DNA from: an uncultured Desulfovibrio sp.
Lineage (GTDB): Bacteria; Desulfobacterota; Desulfovibrionia; Desulfovibrionales; Desulfovibrionaceae
Reading direction: 5' to 3'
DNA: 45,937 bases
Assembly: GCA_900546145.1 (NCBI GenBank)
Contig: URBN01000017.1
Location: 1 to 45,937, forward strand
This document shows positions 7,910 to 14,907 of this stretch, in pieces (the first letter of the stretch is position 1; each line of letters opens with the position of its first letter). A program made the translations under genes and the position numbers. The notes beneath the pieces were generated by a model. That model was not told the DNA's origin. It saw only the letters and a list, made by a program, of their open reading frames with translations, and ran no database searches.

Positions 7910-9625
7910 ATGCTTGACGCCATTGTCAGGGGCTTCAAGAAACTCTGGGATGTATCGGACGACGTGTCCCCCAGGCGCTACCGTTCGCTGGGCCGTCTTC
8001 TTTCCTTCCTGATGATCATTGTATCCGTAGCGCCTCTGCTGGTGCTCTCGTGGATCAATTACAACCAGTACCAGGCCTCAATCTCGCGGGAGACGGAAGT
8101 TCCCCTGCGCGATGTGGTGCAGCGCACGAGCTCGGCTCTGGAAGTGCTTCTCGGGGAGCGCCTCTCCACTGTGAGCCTCATCTCCCAGGCCTATACGTAC
8201 GGCCAGCTTTCCAATGAGGAAAATCTGACCCGCATTTTTCTTGCTCTGCGCAGCGAATTCACCGGATTTGTGGACCTCGGCCTTATCAATGAGGACGGCA
8301 TCCAGACACGCTACGTGGGCCCCTATCAGCTGCAGAACGTTGACTATTCGACCCAGGCCTGGTGGAAAGACGTCCAGGTGCACGGCAAGGTGGTTTCCGA
8401 CATCATTTCCGGCGCGCGCGGCGTTCCCCACCTCGTGCTCGCCGTCGGCCATCTCGGCGCGGGCGGCCGCAGCTGGGTTCTGAAGGCGACCATCGAGACC
8501 CGTCAGCTCGATAAGATTCTGGCCACTGTAGGACAGTCCGGTGAGACGGATATCTTCCTTCTCAATGGCGGCAAACTCCTTCAGACGCCCTCGAAGAATT
8601 TCGGCAGTCTCCTGGAAAAGTGTCCCCTGCCGCTGCCTGCCGTGAGCTACACCATCACGTCCGGCAGACTTGCGGGAACTGACGGCACCCGCTGGGCCGG
8701 CGCGTACGCGAGCATTCCCGGCACCGATTTCATGATGGTGGCGGTGAAACCCGAAAGGTCCATTCTGAAGCCCATGAGCGCGCTGCAGTCCGACATCCTG
8801 CTGGTTCTCGGCTTCGGTGTGGCCCTTATCATCGTGGTCACCTTCCTTCTCATGAAGTTCCTCATGAAGCGTCTCCAGGCGTCCGATGAGCGCCGCGTGG
8901 CCGTCTTCGCGCAGATGGAGCACACGCAGAAGCTTTCCTCCATCGGCCGCCTCGCCGCCGGCGTGGCGCACGAAGTCAACAATCCTCTCGCCATCATCAA
9001 CGAGAAGGCCGGCCTCGCCATGGATTATCTCAATGCCATGGACGATTTTCCGAAGAAGGACCGCATCGTCAAGCTTATCGGCAGCATCGGCTCAGCCGTT
9101 GACCGCGCCCGCGGCATCACGCACCGCCTGCTCGGGTTTACGCGCAGGATGGAAGCCAACATGCAGCAGATGCAGCTCTCCGAGGTTATCGAGGAGACCA
9201 TGAGCTTCGTCGAGAGCGATGCCAGGCACAAGAATGTCGAACTGAAGACGGATCTCGACAGGAGCCTCCCCGAGGTCACGAGTGACCGCGGCCAGCTCCA
9301 GCAGGTCTTCCTCAATCTTATCGGCAACGCCATCCAGGCTGTCAGCGAAGGCGGACATGTGGAAGTATCGCTGAAAGCCAATGATGCGAAATCCGTTGTG
9401 GTAAGTGTCACTGACGATGGATGCGGCATGAGTGAGGAAGTCAGAAAGTGCATTTTTGAGCCGTTCTATACCACGAAGAAAGAGAACGGGCACGGACTCG
9501 GCCTGTTCATTACCTACGGCATAGTGCGCCGGCTCGGCGGCGAGATCACCGTTGAGAGCGAAGAAGGCAAGGGGACGGCGTTCCACGTTGTCATCCCCTA
9601 CGTCAAACCGCAGGAAGAGGCGTAA
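7910..9625 (+). CDS. dCache-type membrane sensor histidine kinase (NtrB-like core)
   Basis: A 571-residue kinase. TM1 is at about 28-48 and TM2 at about 294-316. The ~245-residue segment between them is a periplasmic double-Cache sensor: YSTQAWWKDVQVHGKVVSD and VLAVGHL are typical. The HisKA H-box GVAHEVNNPLA has phospho-acceptor His354. The HATPase domain has N-box NLIGNAIQA near 469, G1 DDGCGM near 503 and G2 GHGLGL near 527, with FEPFYTTK between. It looks fully active. The receiver at 9653 follows after 27 nt, indicating co-transcription. Cache sensors usually bind small anions or amino acids, so it may sense the TauE substrate (inference). Confidence 0.93.
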   Translation: MLDAIVRGFKKLWDVSDDVSPRRYRSLGRLLSFLMIIVSVAPLLVLSWINYNQYQASISRETEVPLRDVVQRTSSALEVLLGERLSTVSLISQAYTYGQLSNEENLTRIFLALRSEFTGFVDLGLINEDGIQTRYVGPYQLQNVDYSTQAWWKDVQVHGKVVSDIISGARGVPHLVLAVGHLGAGGRSWVLKATIETRQLDKILATVGQSGETDIFLLNGGKLLQTPSKNFGSLLEKCPLPLPAVSYTITSGRLAGTDGTRWAGAYASIPGTDFMMVAVKPERSILKPMSALQSDILLVLGFGVALIIVVTFLLMKFLMKRLQASDERRVAVFAQMEHTQKLSSIGRLAAGVAHEVNNPLAIINEKAGLAMDYLNAMDDFPKKDRIVKLIGSIGSAVDRARGITHRLLGFTRRMEANMQQMQLSEVIEETMSFVESDARHKNVELKTDLDRSLPEVTSDRGQLQQVFLNLIGNAIQAVSEGGHVEVSLKANDAKSVVVSVTDDGCGMSEEVRKCIFEPFYTTKKENGHGLGLFITYGIVRRLGGEITVESEEGKGTAFHVVIPYVKPQEEA

Positions 9626-9652
9626 CGGCCCGGGATAAAAGGAGAATACGCA

Positions 9653-10042
9653 ATGGGACTGAAGGTGCTGCTTGCAGATGATGAAACCGAATATGTGGAT
9701 ACGCTGGCCGAACGCCTGGAACTCAGGGATTATTCGGTCAGGGTCGTGCATGACGGCATATCTGCGCTGACTGCCGTTGAGGAAGACATGCCCGATGTCG
9801 TTGTGCTCGATCTCTTCATGCCCGGGCTCCCCGGCAACAAGGTTCTGGCCGAACTCAACCGCCGCTACCCGAAACTGCCCGTCATCCTCATCACGGGACA
9901 GACCGGCGAAAACGGCTGCGGCGACGGTCCGGCGCAGCAGGCGTACACCTGCCTGACCAAGCCCGTGCCGTTCAATGAATTCCTCCGCGTCGTGGGTGAG
10001 GCGGCGAACGCCGCCCGGGACGGGAAGGATAACAAGGGATAA
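9653..10042 (+). CDS. Single-domain response regulator (receiver 1)
   Basis: A 129-residue stand-alone CheY-like receiver. It has acidic pair DD 9-10, phospho-acceptor Asp53 in VVVLDLFMPG, Thr in LITGQ and Lys in CLTKPVPF. There is no output domain, so it acts by protein-protein interaction or as a phosphorelay intermediate. It is similar in sequence to the receivers at 10772 and 11350 (shared DTLAERLELR-like helix), which suggests local duplication. AAGGAG lies 8 nt before the start. The next gene starts 4 nt after its stop codon. Confidence 0.9.
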   Translation: MGLKVLLADDETEYVDTLAERLELRDYSVRVVHDGISALTAVEEDMPDVVVLDLFMPGLPGNKVLAELNRRYPKLPVILITGQTGENGCGDGPAQQAYTCLTKPVPFNEFLRVVGEAANAARDGKDNKG

Positions 10043-10046
10043 TTTC

Positions 10047-10727
10047 ATGGACAGAAGCGAATGTACTTCCAGGCTCCTGGCCTCGGCCATGCACGAGCTG
10101 CGAAACGCCCTCGCCGTGATACGGGAATCCGTCGGACTTGCGTCTGATGTGGCCCGCATTCAGGCCCGCGGCGGCGATGCGGCCGGGAATATATCAAAGG
10201 AAATGAAGGACAGGACGGTGGAGGGGCTCGAGGACGTGCAGCGCCAGGTGAGCCGCGCGTCCGAACTTGCCGATGCCGTGGACTTCCTCGGCGAGGCCGT
10301 AGCGGCCGGGGAGAGCAGCGGGCAGCAGTGTGACCTTTCCCGCGTGACGGCCGTCTTCAGCGTCCTCGCCAGGCGGCGCGCCAGAAGCTTCCATATGGAA
10401 TTCGTGTCCGAGTCCAGTGACGAGCCCGTGTGGTGCGCCAAGCCCGTGATGGATGTGTTCATGGATCTGCTCGGGGTCTTTGACATCTGCTCCTCGGCCG
10501 GCGGCGACGTAAAGGTGGGCATGAAGGCAATGCGCCGGAAGGACGGCGCCGGGATACTTCTGACGCTCATCGCCGGAGGCGCCTCCAAGGATATCGTTGT
10601 CTCGGCGCTTACGGGCACGCCCTCCATCATGCCTGACGCCGGCGGCTGGTGCGACAGGCTTATGATCTGGAACAAGGACGATAAAAAACATTTCTGGCTG
10701 TCCCTGGGAACAGGGCAGAACGCGTAA
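10047..10727 (+). CDS. Degenerate histidine kinase / phosphotransferase-like protein
   Basis: A soluble 226-residue protein starting MDRSECTSRLLASAMHELRN. The His16-Glu-x-x-Asn motif and the following helix (ALAVIRESVGLASD) resemble a HisKA H-box. The C-terminal ~110 residues have the size of a HATPase fold but lack a recognisable N-box, G1 or G2. It may be a pseudokinase that only transfers phosphate, comparable in principle with ChpT-type phosphotransferases, or a kinase inhibitor. The start at 10047 was chosen because a longer in-frame extension would overlap receiver 1. The ribosome binding site (AAGGGA at 10034-10039) lies inside the end of receiver 1, which suggests translational coupling. 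Confidence 0.65.
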   Translation: MDRSECTSRLLASAMHELRNALAVIRESVGLASDVARIQARGGDAAGNISKEMKDRTVEGLEDVQRQVSRASELADAVDFLGEAVAAGESSGQQCDLSRVTAVFSVLARRRARSFHMEFVSESSDEPVWCAKPVMDVFMDLLGVFDICSSAGGDVKVGMKAMRRKDGAGILLTLIAGGASKDIVVSALTGTPSIMPDAGGWCDRLMIWNKDDKKHFWLSLGTGQNA

Positions 10728-10771
10728 CCACCTGCGGGCTGCGCCTCAACCGGTTACTCTAAGGAGTCGTT

Positions 10772-11245
10772 ATGTCGAAGGAACCCATTAAAATCCTGCT
10801 TATCGATGACGAAGTCCAGTTTGTGGACACGCTGAAGGACAGGCTCTTCCTGCGCGGCTTTGATGCCGCTGTGGCCTATAACGGCGAGGATGGCCTCAAA
10901 AAGGTCAAGGCCAATCCGCCGGACGTCATTGTCCTTGACCTGAGGATGCCCGGCATCGATGGTTTTGAAGTCCTGCGCGCCGTCAAGAAGACCAATCCCG
11001 AGGTGCAGGTCATTATTCTGACCGGCCACGGCGGCGACGCAGAGGAAGCCTCCGCGTTCCGCATGGGCGCGTACAGCTTCCTGCGCAAGCCCATGGATAT
11101 CGATGATCTCCTGAGCTGCATCCGCCTCGCCTACCGCGATCGTATTGAGAAGCCGTATGTGGCCGCGGCCATGGCCGAGGGCGGTGACTTCGATTCCGCC
11201 CGTGAGGTGATGCGCGAGAAAGATCTCATGAAGGACAGAAAGTAA
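10772..11245 (+). CDS. Single-domain response regulator (receiver 2)
   Basis: A 157-residue CheY-like receiver with acidic pair DD 12-13, phospho-acceptor Asp56 in VIVLDLRMPG, Thr in ILTGHGG and Lys in LRKPMD. A ~35-residue helical tail rich in Ala, Glu and Lys follows, without any known output domain. AAGGAG precedes the start. The tail could be an interaction helix. It is one of three related receivers in the cassette. Confidence 0.9.
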   Translation: MSKEPIKILLIDDEVQFVDTLKDRLFLRGFDAAVAYNGEDGLKKVKANPPDVIVLDLRMPGIDGFEVLRAVKKTNPEVQVIILTGHGGDAEEASAFRMGAYSFLRKPMDIDDLLSCIRLAYRDRIEKPYVAAAMAEGGDFDSAREVMREKDLMKDRK

Positions 11246-11253
11246 CCTTCCGG

Positions 11254-11305
11254 CAGCCCGCAGCAAAGGGGAGCCGTTCCTTCCGGTTCGTGCTCCCCCG
11301 GGCTG
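11254..11305 (+). terminator. Long bipartite hairpin after receiver 2
   Basis: CAGCCCG (11254-11260) pairs with CGGGCTG (11299-11305), and inside it GGGGAGC (11268-11274) pairs with GCTCCCC (11292-11298). GATGTTTTCCC follows, a poor T tract. It probably acts as a partial terminator or stability element within the signalling cassette. Confidence 0.55.
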
Positions 11306-11349
11306 ATGTTTTCCCGGAGCGCTGATTTCCCGATGGCTGGAGGCGAAGC

Positions 11350-12504
11350 ATGGACATTCTGCTCGTGGACGATGAAACGGCGTTTGCCGGTCTCCTGGCC
11401 GATCGTCTCCGTCTGCGGGGCTATACCGTGCGCTGTGCCCCGAATGCGGAAACGGCGCTTCGTCTCATAGAGGAAAAGGCCCCGGACGTGGCCTTCCTCG
11501 ACGTGGGGCTGCCCGGCATGGACGGGATCGGGCTCCTTGAGCAGATACGTCTCATGCCGTCGCCCGTTATCTGCTGCATGCTGACAGGTGCGGCGCAGGT
11601 CAGCGTGGCCGCCAGGGCGCTCCGGTCCGGAGCTTTTGACTGGCTGGCCAAGCCGGTGACCCTTGATGCTGTGGAAAAGGTTCTGTCCCGCGCCAGGGAA
11701 CAGCAGAAGAAGGTCAGGCAGCAGGAAATCCTCGCCGAGGCGGCGCGCATGCGCACCCTGGAGCGCCTCACGCAGGGCATAGCCCACGAGGTCAATAATC
11801 CCGTCAATATCATGCTTCAGGCGGCCGGCGAGATAGAAGATATTCTCATGGAAGAGGGGATGCAATCCGTTCCCCCGCCTCTTCTGAAAGAAATGGACGG
11901 GGCCATAGCCACCATCAAGCGCCAGAGCAGGAGGGTCCGGGAACTCACGGGCACGCTGCTCGTGCTCGGCCGCGGGCTCGATAAGGAAAGCCGCGCCGTC
12001 AATCTCGCCGCGGTGACAGAAGAAGTTTTCGGCATGTTCAGAACGAGGCTTGAGGACTGCGGCGTGGAGGCGCTGACACGCATTGATCCCGCCATGCCGG
12101 CCTTCCTGGGATCCCGGCTCGAGATGCGGCAGGTGCTCCTGCACCTCGTGGAAAACGCCATTGACGCCATGCCGGATGGCGGAAAGCTTGCCGTGGAGGG
12201 CTGTGTGCGGCCTGTGGAAAGCGGGAGCGAGGAAACGCTTTTCGGAGACGGCACGGACGGATCCTCAGGAAAGGTTGTCGAAATCCGCGTGCGCGATACC
12301 GGTGAAGTCATTCCGGAAGCCGTGCGCGGTGATATTTTTCAGCCGTTTTTTACAACGAGAGAAGTGGGGAAGGGTAAGGGCCTCGGCCTCACCGTGTGCA
12401 GGAGCCTGGTGGAGAACCGGCGGGGACGCATCGAACTTGAAAAAAGCCTTCCCGGCGACACCTGTTTCCGCATCCTCCTGCCTTTTGAAAAGGCGCCTGC
12501 ATAA
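11350..12504 (+). CDS. Receiver-histidine kinase fusion (soluble, NtrB-like)
   Basis: A cytoplasmic protein of 384 residues with no TM segment. The N-terminal receiver (1-118) has DD 7-8, phospho-acceptor Asp51 in VAFLDVGLPG and Lys in LAKPVT. A short coiled linker leads to a HisKA domain with His146 in GIAHEVNNPVN. The HATPase domain has N-box HLVENAIDAM, then VRDTGEVIPEAV in place of the usual DxGxGI G1 box, FQPFFTTRE, and G2 GKGKGLGL. The second Gly of G1 is replaced, so ATPase activity may be reduced. Orders of this type act as phosphorelay hubs that are controlled by their own receiver. It follows receiver 2 by 104 nt. Confidence 0.9.
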   Translation: MDILLVDDETAFAGLLADRLRLRGYTVRCAPNAETALRLIEEKAPDVAFLDVGLPGMDGIGLLEQIRLMPSPVICCMLTGAAQVSVAARALRSGAFDWLAKPVTLDAVEKVLSRAREQQKKVRQQEILAEAARMRTLERLTQGIAHEVNNPVNIMLQAAGEIEDILMEEGMQSVPPPLLKEMDGAIATIKRQSRRVRELTGTLLVLGRGLDKESRAVNLAAVTEEVFGMFRTRLEDCGVEALTRIDPAMPAFLGSRLEMRQVLLHLVENAIDAMPDGGKLAVEGCVRPVESGSEETLFGDGTDGSSGKVVEIRVRDTGEVIPEAVRGDIFQPFFTTREVGKGKGLGLTVCRSLVENRRGRIELEKSLPGDTCFRILLPFEKAPA

Positions 12505-12561
12505 GAAAAAAAGAAAACGCAGGATAACGCAGAAGTGTTTTTTTTCTGAAAAGTGAGCCAT

Positions 12562-12596
12562 GTGAGCCCGGGTCCGGTCTGCGGTCCCGGGCTCAC
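12562..12596 (+). terminator. Strong hairpin after the receiver-kinase gene
   Basis: GTGAGCCCGGG (12562-12572) pairs perfectly with CCCGGGCTCAC (12586-12596). Only GCTGTTTC follows, so it is an atypical terminator. It separates the signalling cassette from the next promoter at 12633. Confidence 0.6.
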
Positions 12597-12632
12597 GCTG
12601 TTTCAGGGGAGGAGAAAAAAGAGCGGCGGGTA

Positions 12633-12677
12633 TTGCCGGAAAAGAAAACAGGTGTATAATGATAACGATTATCAATT
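12633..12677 (+). promoter_or_regulatory. Sigma-70-like promoter overlapped by a Fur-box-like palindrome
   Basis: -35 TTGCCG (12633-12638) and a perfect -10 TATAAT (12655-12660) are separated by 16 nt. From 12656 the sequence ATAATGATAACGATTATCAA contains the perfect palindrome TGATAACGATTATCA (12660-12674), very close to the known Fur consensus GATAATGATAATCATTATC. A Fur-Fe(II) dimer here would block RNA polymerase. The transcript would carry the small ORF at 12704 and possibly tauE copy 2. Confidence 0.75.
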
Positions 12678-12703
12678 AATATTCTGCCTGAAAGGAGGCC
12701 GAC

Positions 12704-12847
12704 ATGCTCCAGGCCGCTGTTTTCACCTGTTTTTTCCTTCTGCTCTCTCTGCTTCTTCCCGGAAAGACGTCTTTCGCGTGCGACAGAGTCTGCTGCTGCC
12801 GGCGCGCCGTTCCGCGTTCCCGTGTCCCTGTCGGCTTCAGAGCCTGA
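12704..12847 (+). CDS. Small Cys-rich secreted peptide, putative (47 residues)
   Basis: An ORF of 47 codons with a very good ribosome binding site (AAAGGAGG at 12691-12698, 5-6 nt before ATG), about 40 nt downstream of the Fur-type promoter. The product begins MLQAAVFTCFFLLLSLLLPG, a hydrophobic signal-like stretch. CDRVCCC and an Arg-rich tail ending in Ala follow. It is unrecognised. It could be a secreted metal-binding peptide, a regulatory leader peptide for the transporter downstream, or a decayed gene. Translation signals are stronger than expected by chance; function is unknown. Confidence 0.5.
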   Translation: MLQAAVFTCFFLLLSLLLPGKTSFACDRVCCCRRAVPRSRVPVGFRA

Positions 12848-12995
12848 AACCCGCCGCGTTCCCGGGGGCTCCGTTCCCCTGCCTTTTGTCACGGACAGAG
12901 GACGGGACCGGGACTACATATACTGATGGCTGCGCTGACTTCGCAGCGGCCGTTCCGCCAGGGCGGTTCCCATGCCCGCCTCTCCACTGCCGGCG

Positions 12996-13025
12996 GCCGG
13001 CTCCTGCAGTCCCCGGCTGTTTTTG
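12996..13025 (+). terminator. Weak terminator or attenuator in the tauE copy-2 leader
   Basis: GCCGG (12996-13000) pairs with CCGGC (13013-13017) and is followed by TGTTTTTG. It lies between the small ORF and tauE copy 2, inside a ~266-nt spacer with no other coding signal, and could limit read-through from the Fur-type promoter. Confidence 0.4.
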
Positions 13026-13113
13026 TCCTGTTATGGTTATCGTCGAGCTGTCCTCCCAGCCGTCAGTTTCCGCCCTGAAAGCAGACGGCCGTGAGGGAGA
13101 AAGGAGGCTGCGT

Positions 13114-14283
13114 ATGGCTGAACGGTATGTGCGGATCACGGAAGAAAGGGATCGTAAAGAAAGAACGCATACGGCGGCCGTTTTTCTCCGCCGTCTTCCC
13201 TTCCGGTGCGGTCCTGTTCTTTCCTCTGTCGTGTTTCTCCTTCTTCTGGCCGGACTGCCTGTTCACGCGGGGGCTCCGGCCCCGGATTTGTCAGATCAGG
13301 CAGTGGTTCAGACGGCGCGGGATGAGACCGTGGCGCCCGGCGGGCCTGATCCGGTTTCCGCAGCCGCAGGACAGGCGCAGGACAGCGTTCAGACCGCCCG
13401 GGCTGCCGCGGCAGATTCCGGTGCCGCGGATCAGGTGGACAGTCACCCGTGGTGGTTCTGGCCCGGATGCCTGCTTGTGTTCTGCTTCGTGCTCGGCATC
13501 ATCGCCGTCATGGCCGGCGTGGGGGGCGGCGTCCTTTTCGTGCCTCTTGTGGCGGGATTCTTTCCCTTCCACCTCGATTTCGTGCGGGGCACTGGCCTCA
13601 TGGTGGCCCTCGCGGGCGCCCTGGCCGCGGGGCCCGGTCTTCTGCGCCGCAACCTCGCGAGCCTGAGGCTCACGCTTCCTGTTGCGCTCATCGCTTCGGC
13701 CTGCTCTGTCGTTGGCGCTGTCATCGGCCTTGCCCTGCCTACGGACATTGTTCAGACCTGCCTCGGCTGCACCATCCTCGGCATCGCCTTCCTGCTTCTC
13801 TTCTATAGAAATTCTGCCGTCCCCATTGTGACAAAGCAGGACGCCGTCGGCCTTGCCCTGGGCATACGCGGCAGTTTCCTCGAGCCTACCACCGGTGAAA
13901 TCGTGGACTGGAAGACCCATCATACGCTTCCCGCCCTGCTTCTTTTCATCGTCATCGGCATCATGGCCGGCATGTTCGGTCTCGGCGCAGGCTGGGCCAA
14001 CGTTCCCGCGTTCAATATCATCATGGGCGTCCCGCTGAAGGTTGGCGTGGGAACCTCCAAGTTCCTGCTTTCCGTTACGGATACGGCGGCAGCCTGGGTC
14101 TATCTGAATCAGGGCTGCGTCATCCCGCTGATGGCCATTCCCTCCATCATGGGCCTCATGCTCGGCTCTCTCGTCGGCGTGCGCCTGCTTGCCCACGCAA
14201 AGCCGAAGCTGGTCCGCTACATGGTCATCGTCGTGCTGTTCTTTTCAGGTGTAAGGGCCCTCATGAAGGGCCTCGGCTGGTAG
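13114..14283 (+). CDS. TauE/SafE-family anion exporter, copy 2
   Basis: A 389-residue paralogue of the protein at 6204. The start at 13114 (MAERYVRITEER) follows AAAGGAGG by 7 nt. A much longer in-frame extension upstream crosses the Fur-box promoter and the small ORF and is rejected. The N-terminal ~105 residues differ from copy 1: a basic cytoplasmic start, a TM/signal helix near 37-52 (SSVVFLLLLAGLPVHAG) and a distinct Asp/Ala/Gln-rich linker. From DQVDSHPWWFWPG onward the two are nearly identical through the C-terminal LMKGLGW. The same transport chemistry is expected, with different regulation. The DUF1634 copy 2 starts 14 nt after its stop. Confidence 0.9.
   Translation: MAERYVRITEERDRKERTHTAAVFLRRLPFRCGPVLSSVVFLLLLAGLPVHAGAPAPDLSDQAVVQTARDETVAPGGPDPVSAAAGQAQDSVQTARAAAADSGAADQVDSHPWWFWPGCLLVFCFVLGIIAVMAGVGGGVLFVPLVAGFFPFHLDFVRGTGLMVALAGALAAGPGLLRRNLASLRLTLPVALIASACSVVGAVIGLALPTDIVQTCLGCTILGIAFLLLFYRNSAVPIVTKQDAVGLALGIRGSFLEPTTGEIVDWKTHHTLPALLLFIVIGIMAGMFGLGAGWANVPAFNIIMGVPLKVGVGTSKFLLSVTDTAAAWVYLNQGCVIPLMAIPSIMGLMLGSLVGVRLLAHAKPKLVRYMVIVVLFFSGVRALMKGLGW
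13429..14283 (+). repeat. 855-nt coding repeat, copy B (pairs with 6462-7316)
   Basis: Ungapped counterpart of the repeat at 6462-7316. Differences are mostly at third codon positions, which indicates selection on the protein, and possibly gene conversion, rather than a very recent duplication. Confidence 0.85.
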
Positions 14284-14297
14284 AAAGGAGACTTTTT

Positions 14298-14738
14298 ATG
14301 ACTCTGCAACATACAGGTACCGCAAAGGACAGCCGGCTCGCGGAAGTGAAGGCCGGCCCGGCCCAGACACGCTACGCGGCCACGCTGGCCCACGGTGCAG
14401 TCCTGAGTTTCGTCGTTATGCTGGTGACCTATGTCCTTTATGTTTCCGGCATAACGGAACCGCTTGTGCCGCTGGAGGAGATGCCGAAGCTCTGGGTGCA
14501 CGGGGCCGCGGAATACCGTGCGGCCGCGCACATCCCTGAGGGCTGGGGATGGCTCAGGCTCCTCAATAAGGGCGACATGGCGAATTTTACCGGCCTTGCC
14601 CTGCTCGCCAGCGTGACGATTGTCTGCTACGCGCAGCTCGCCTGGTCGTATTTCAGGACCCGCCGGAAACTTGAGGCCGCCATCGCGCTTCTGGAGATTC
14701 TCGTTCTCCTGGCTGCAGCTTCGGGGCTTTTTGCGTAG
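14298..14738 (+). CDS. DUF1634 membrane protein, copy 2
   Basis: 146 residues, the same length as copy 1 at 7340. The three TM helices are in the same places, and the loop keeps EEMPKLWVHGAAEYRAAAHI and LLNKGDMANF. The N-terminal ~25 residues diverge. AAAGGAG lies 7-8 nt before the start. It is the partner of TauE copy 2 and completes the second transporter unit. About 170 nt without coding signal follow before the endonuclease gene. Confidence 0.85.
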   Translation: MTLQHTGTAKDSRLAEVKAGPAQTRYAATLAHGAVLSFVVMLVTYVLYVSGITEPLVPLEEMPKLWVHGAAEYRAAAHIPEGWGWLRLLNKGDMANFTGLALLASVTIVCYAQLAWSYFRTRRKLEAAIALLEILVLLAAASGLFA

Positions 14739-14907
14739 GGGAGTTCCTCTCCCGTCGCGTTTGCATTGGGGGTGTCTGTGCCGTATAGAAGGGAGCTGGT
14801 TCCCCCGGCACGGAAAACGCCTGCCGCGCGGAAAACGCGGGGAGAAGCCGGACGGGACGGAGGCGCGCCGCGCCTTCCCTGAATGATATGTTTCCGAGGA
14901 GCGAGAG

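Noticed and set aside
12553..13113. In-frame extension of tauE copy 2 by 187 codons
   Set aside because: It would start inside a terminator-like hairpin, cross the promoter, Fur-type box and small ORF, and has no ribosome binding site. The start at 13114 has AAAGGAGG.
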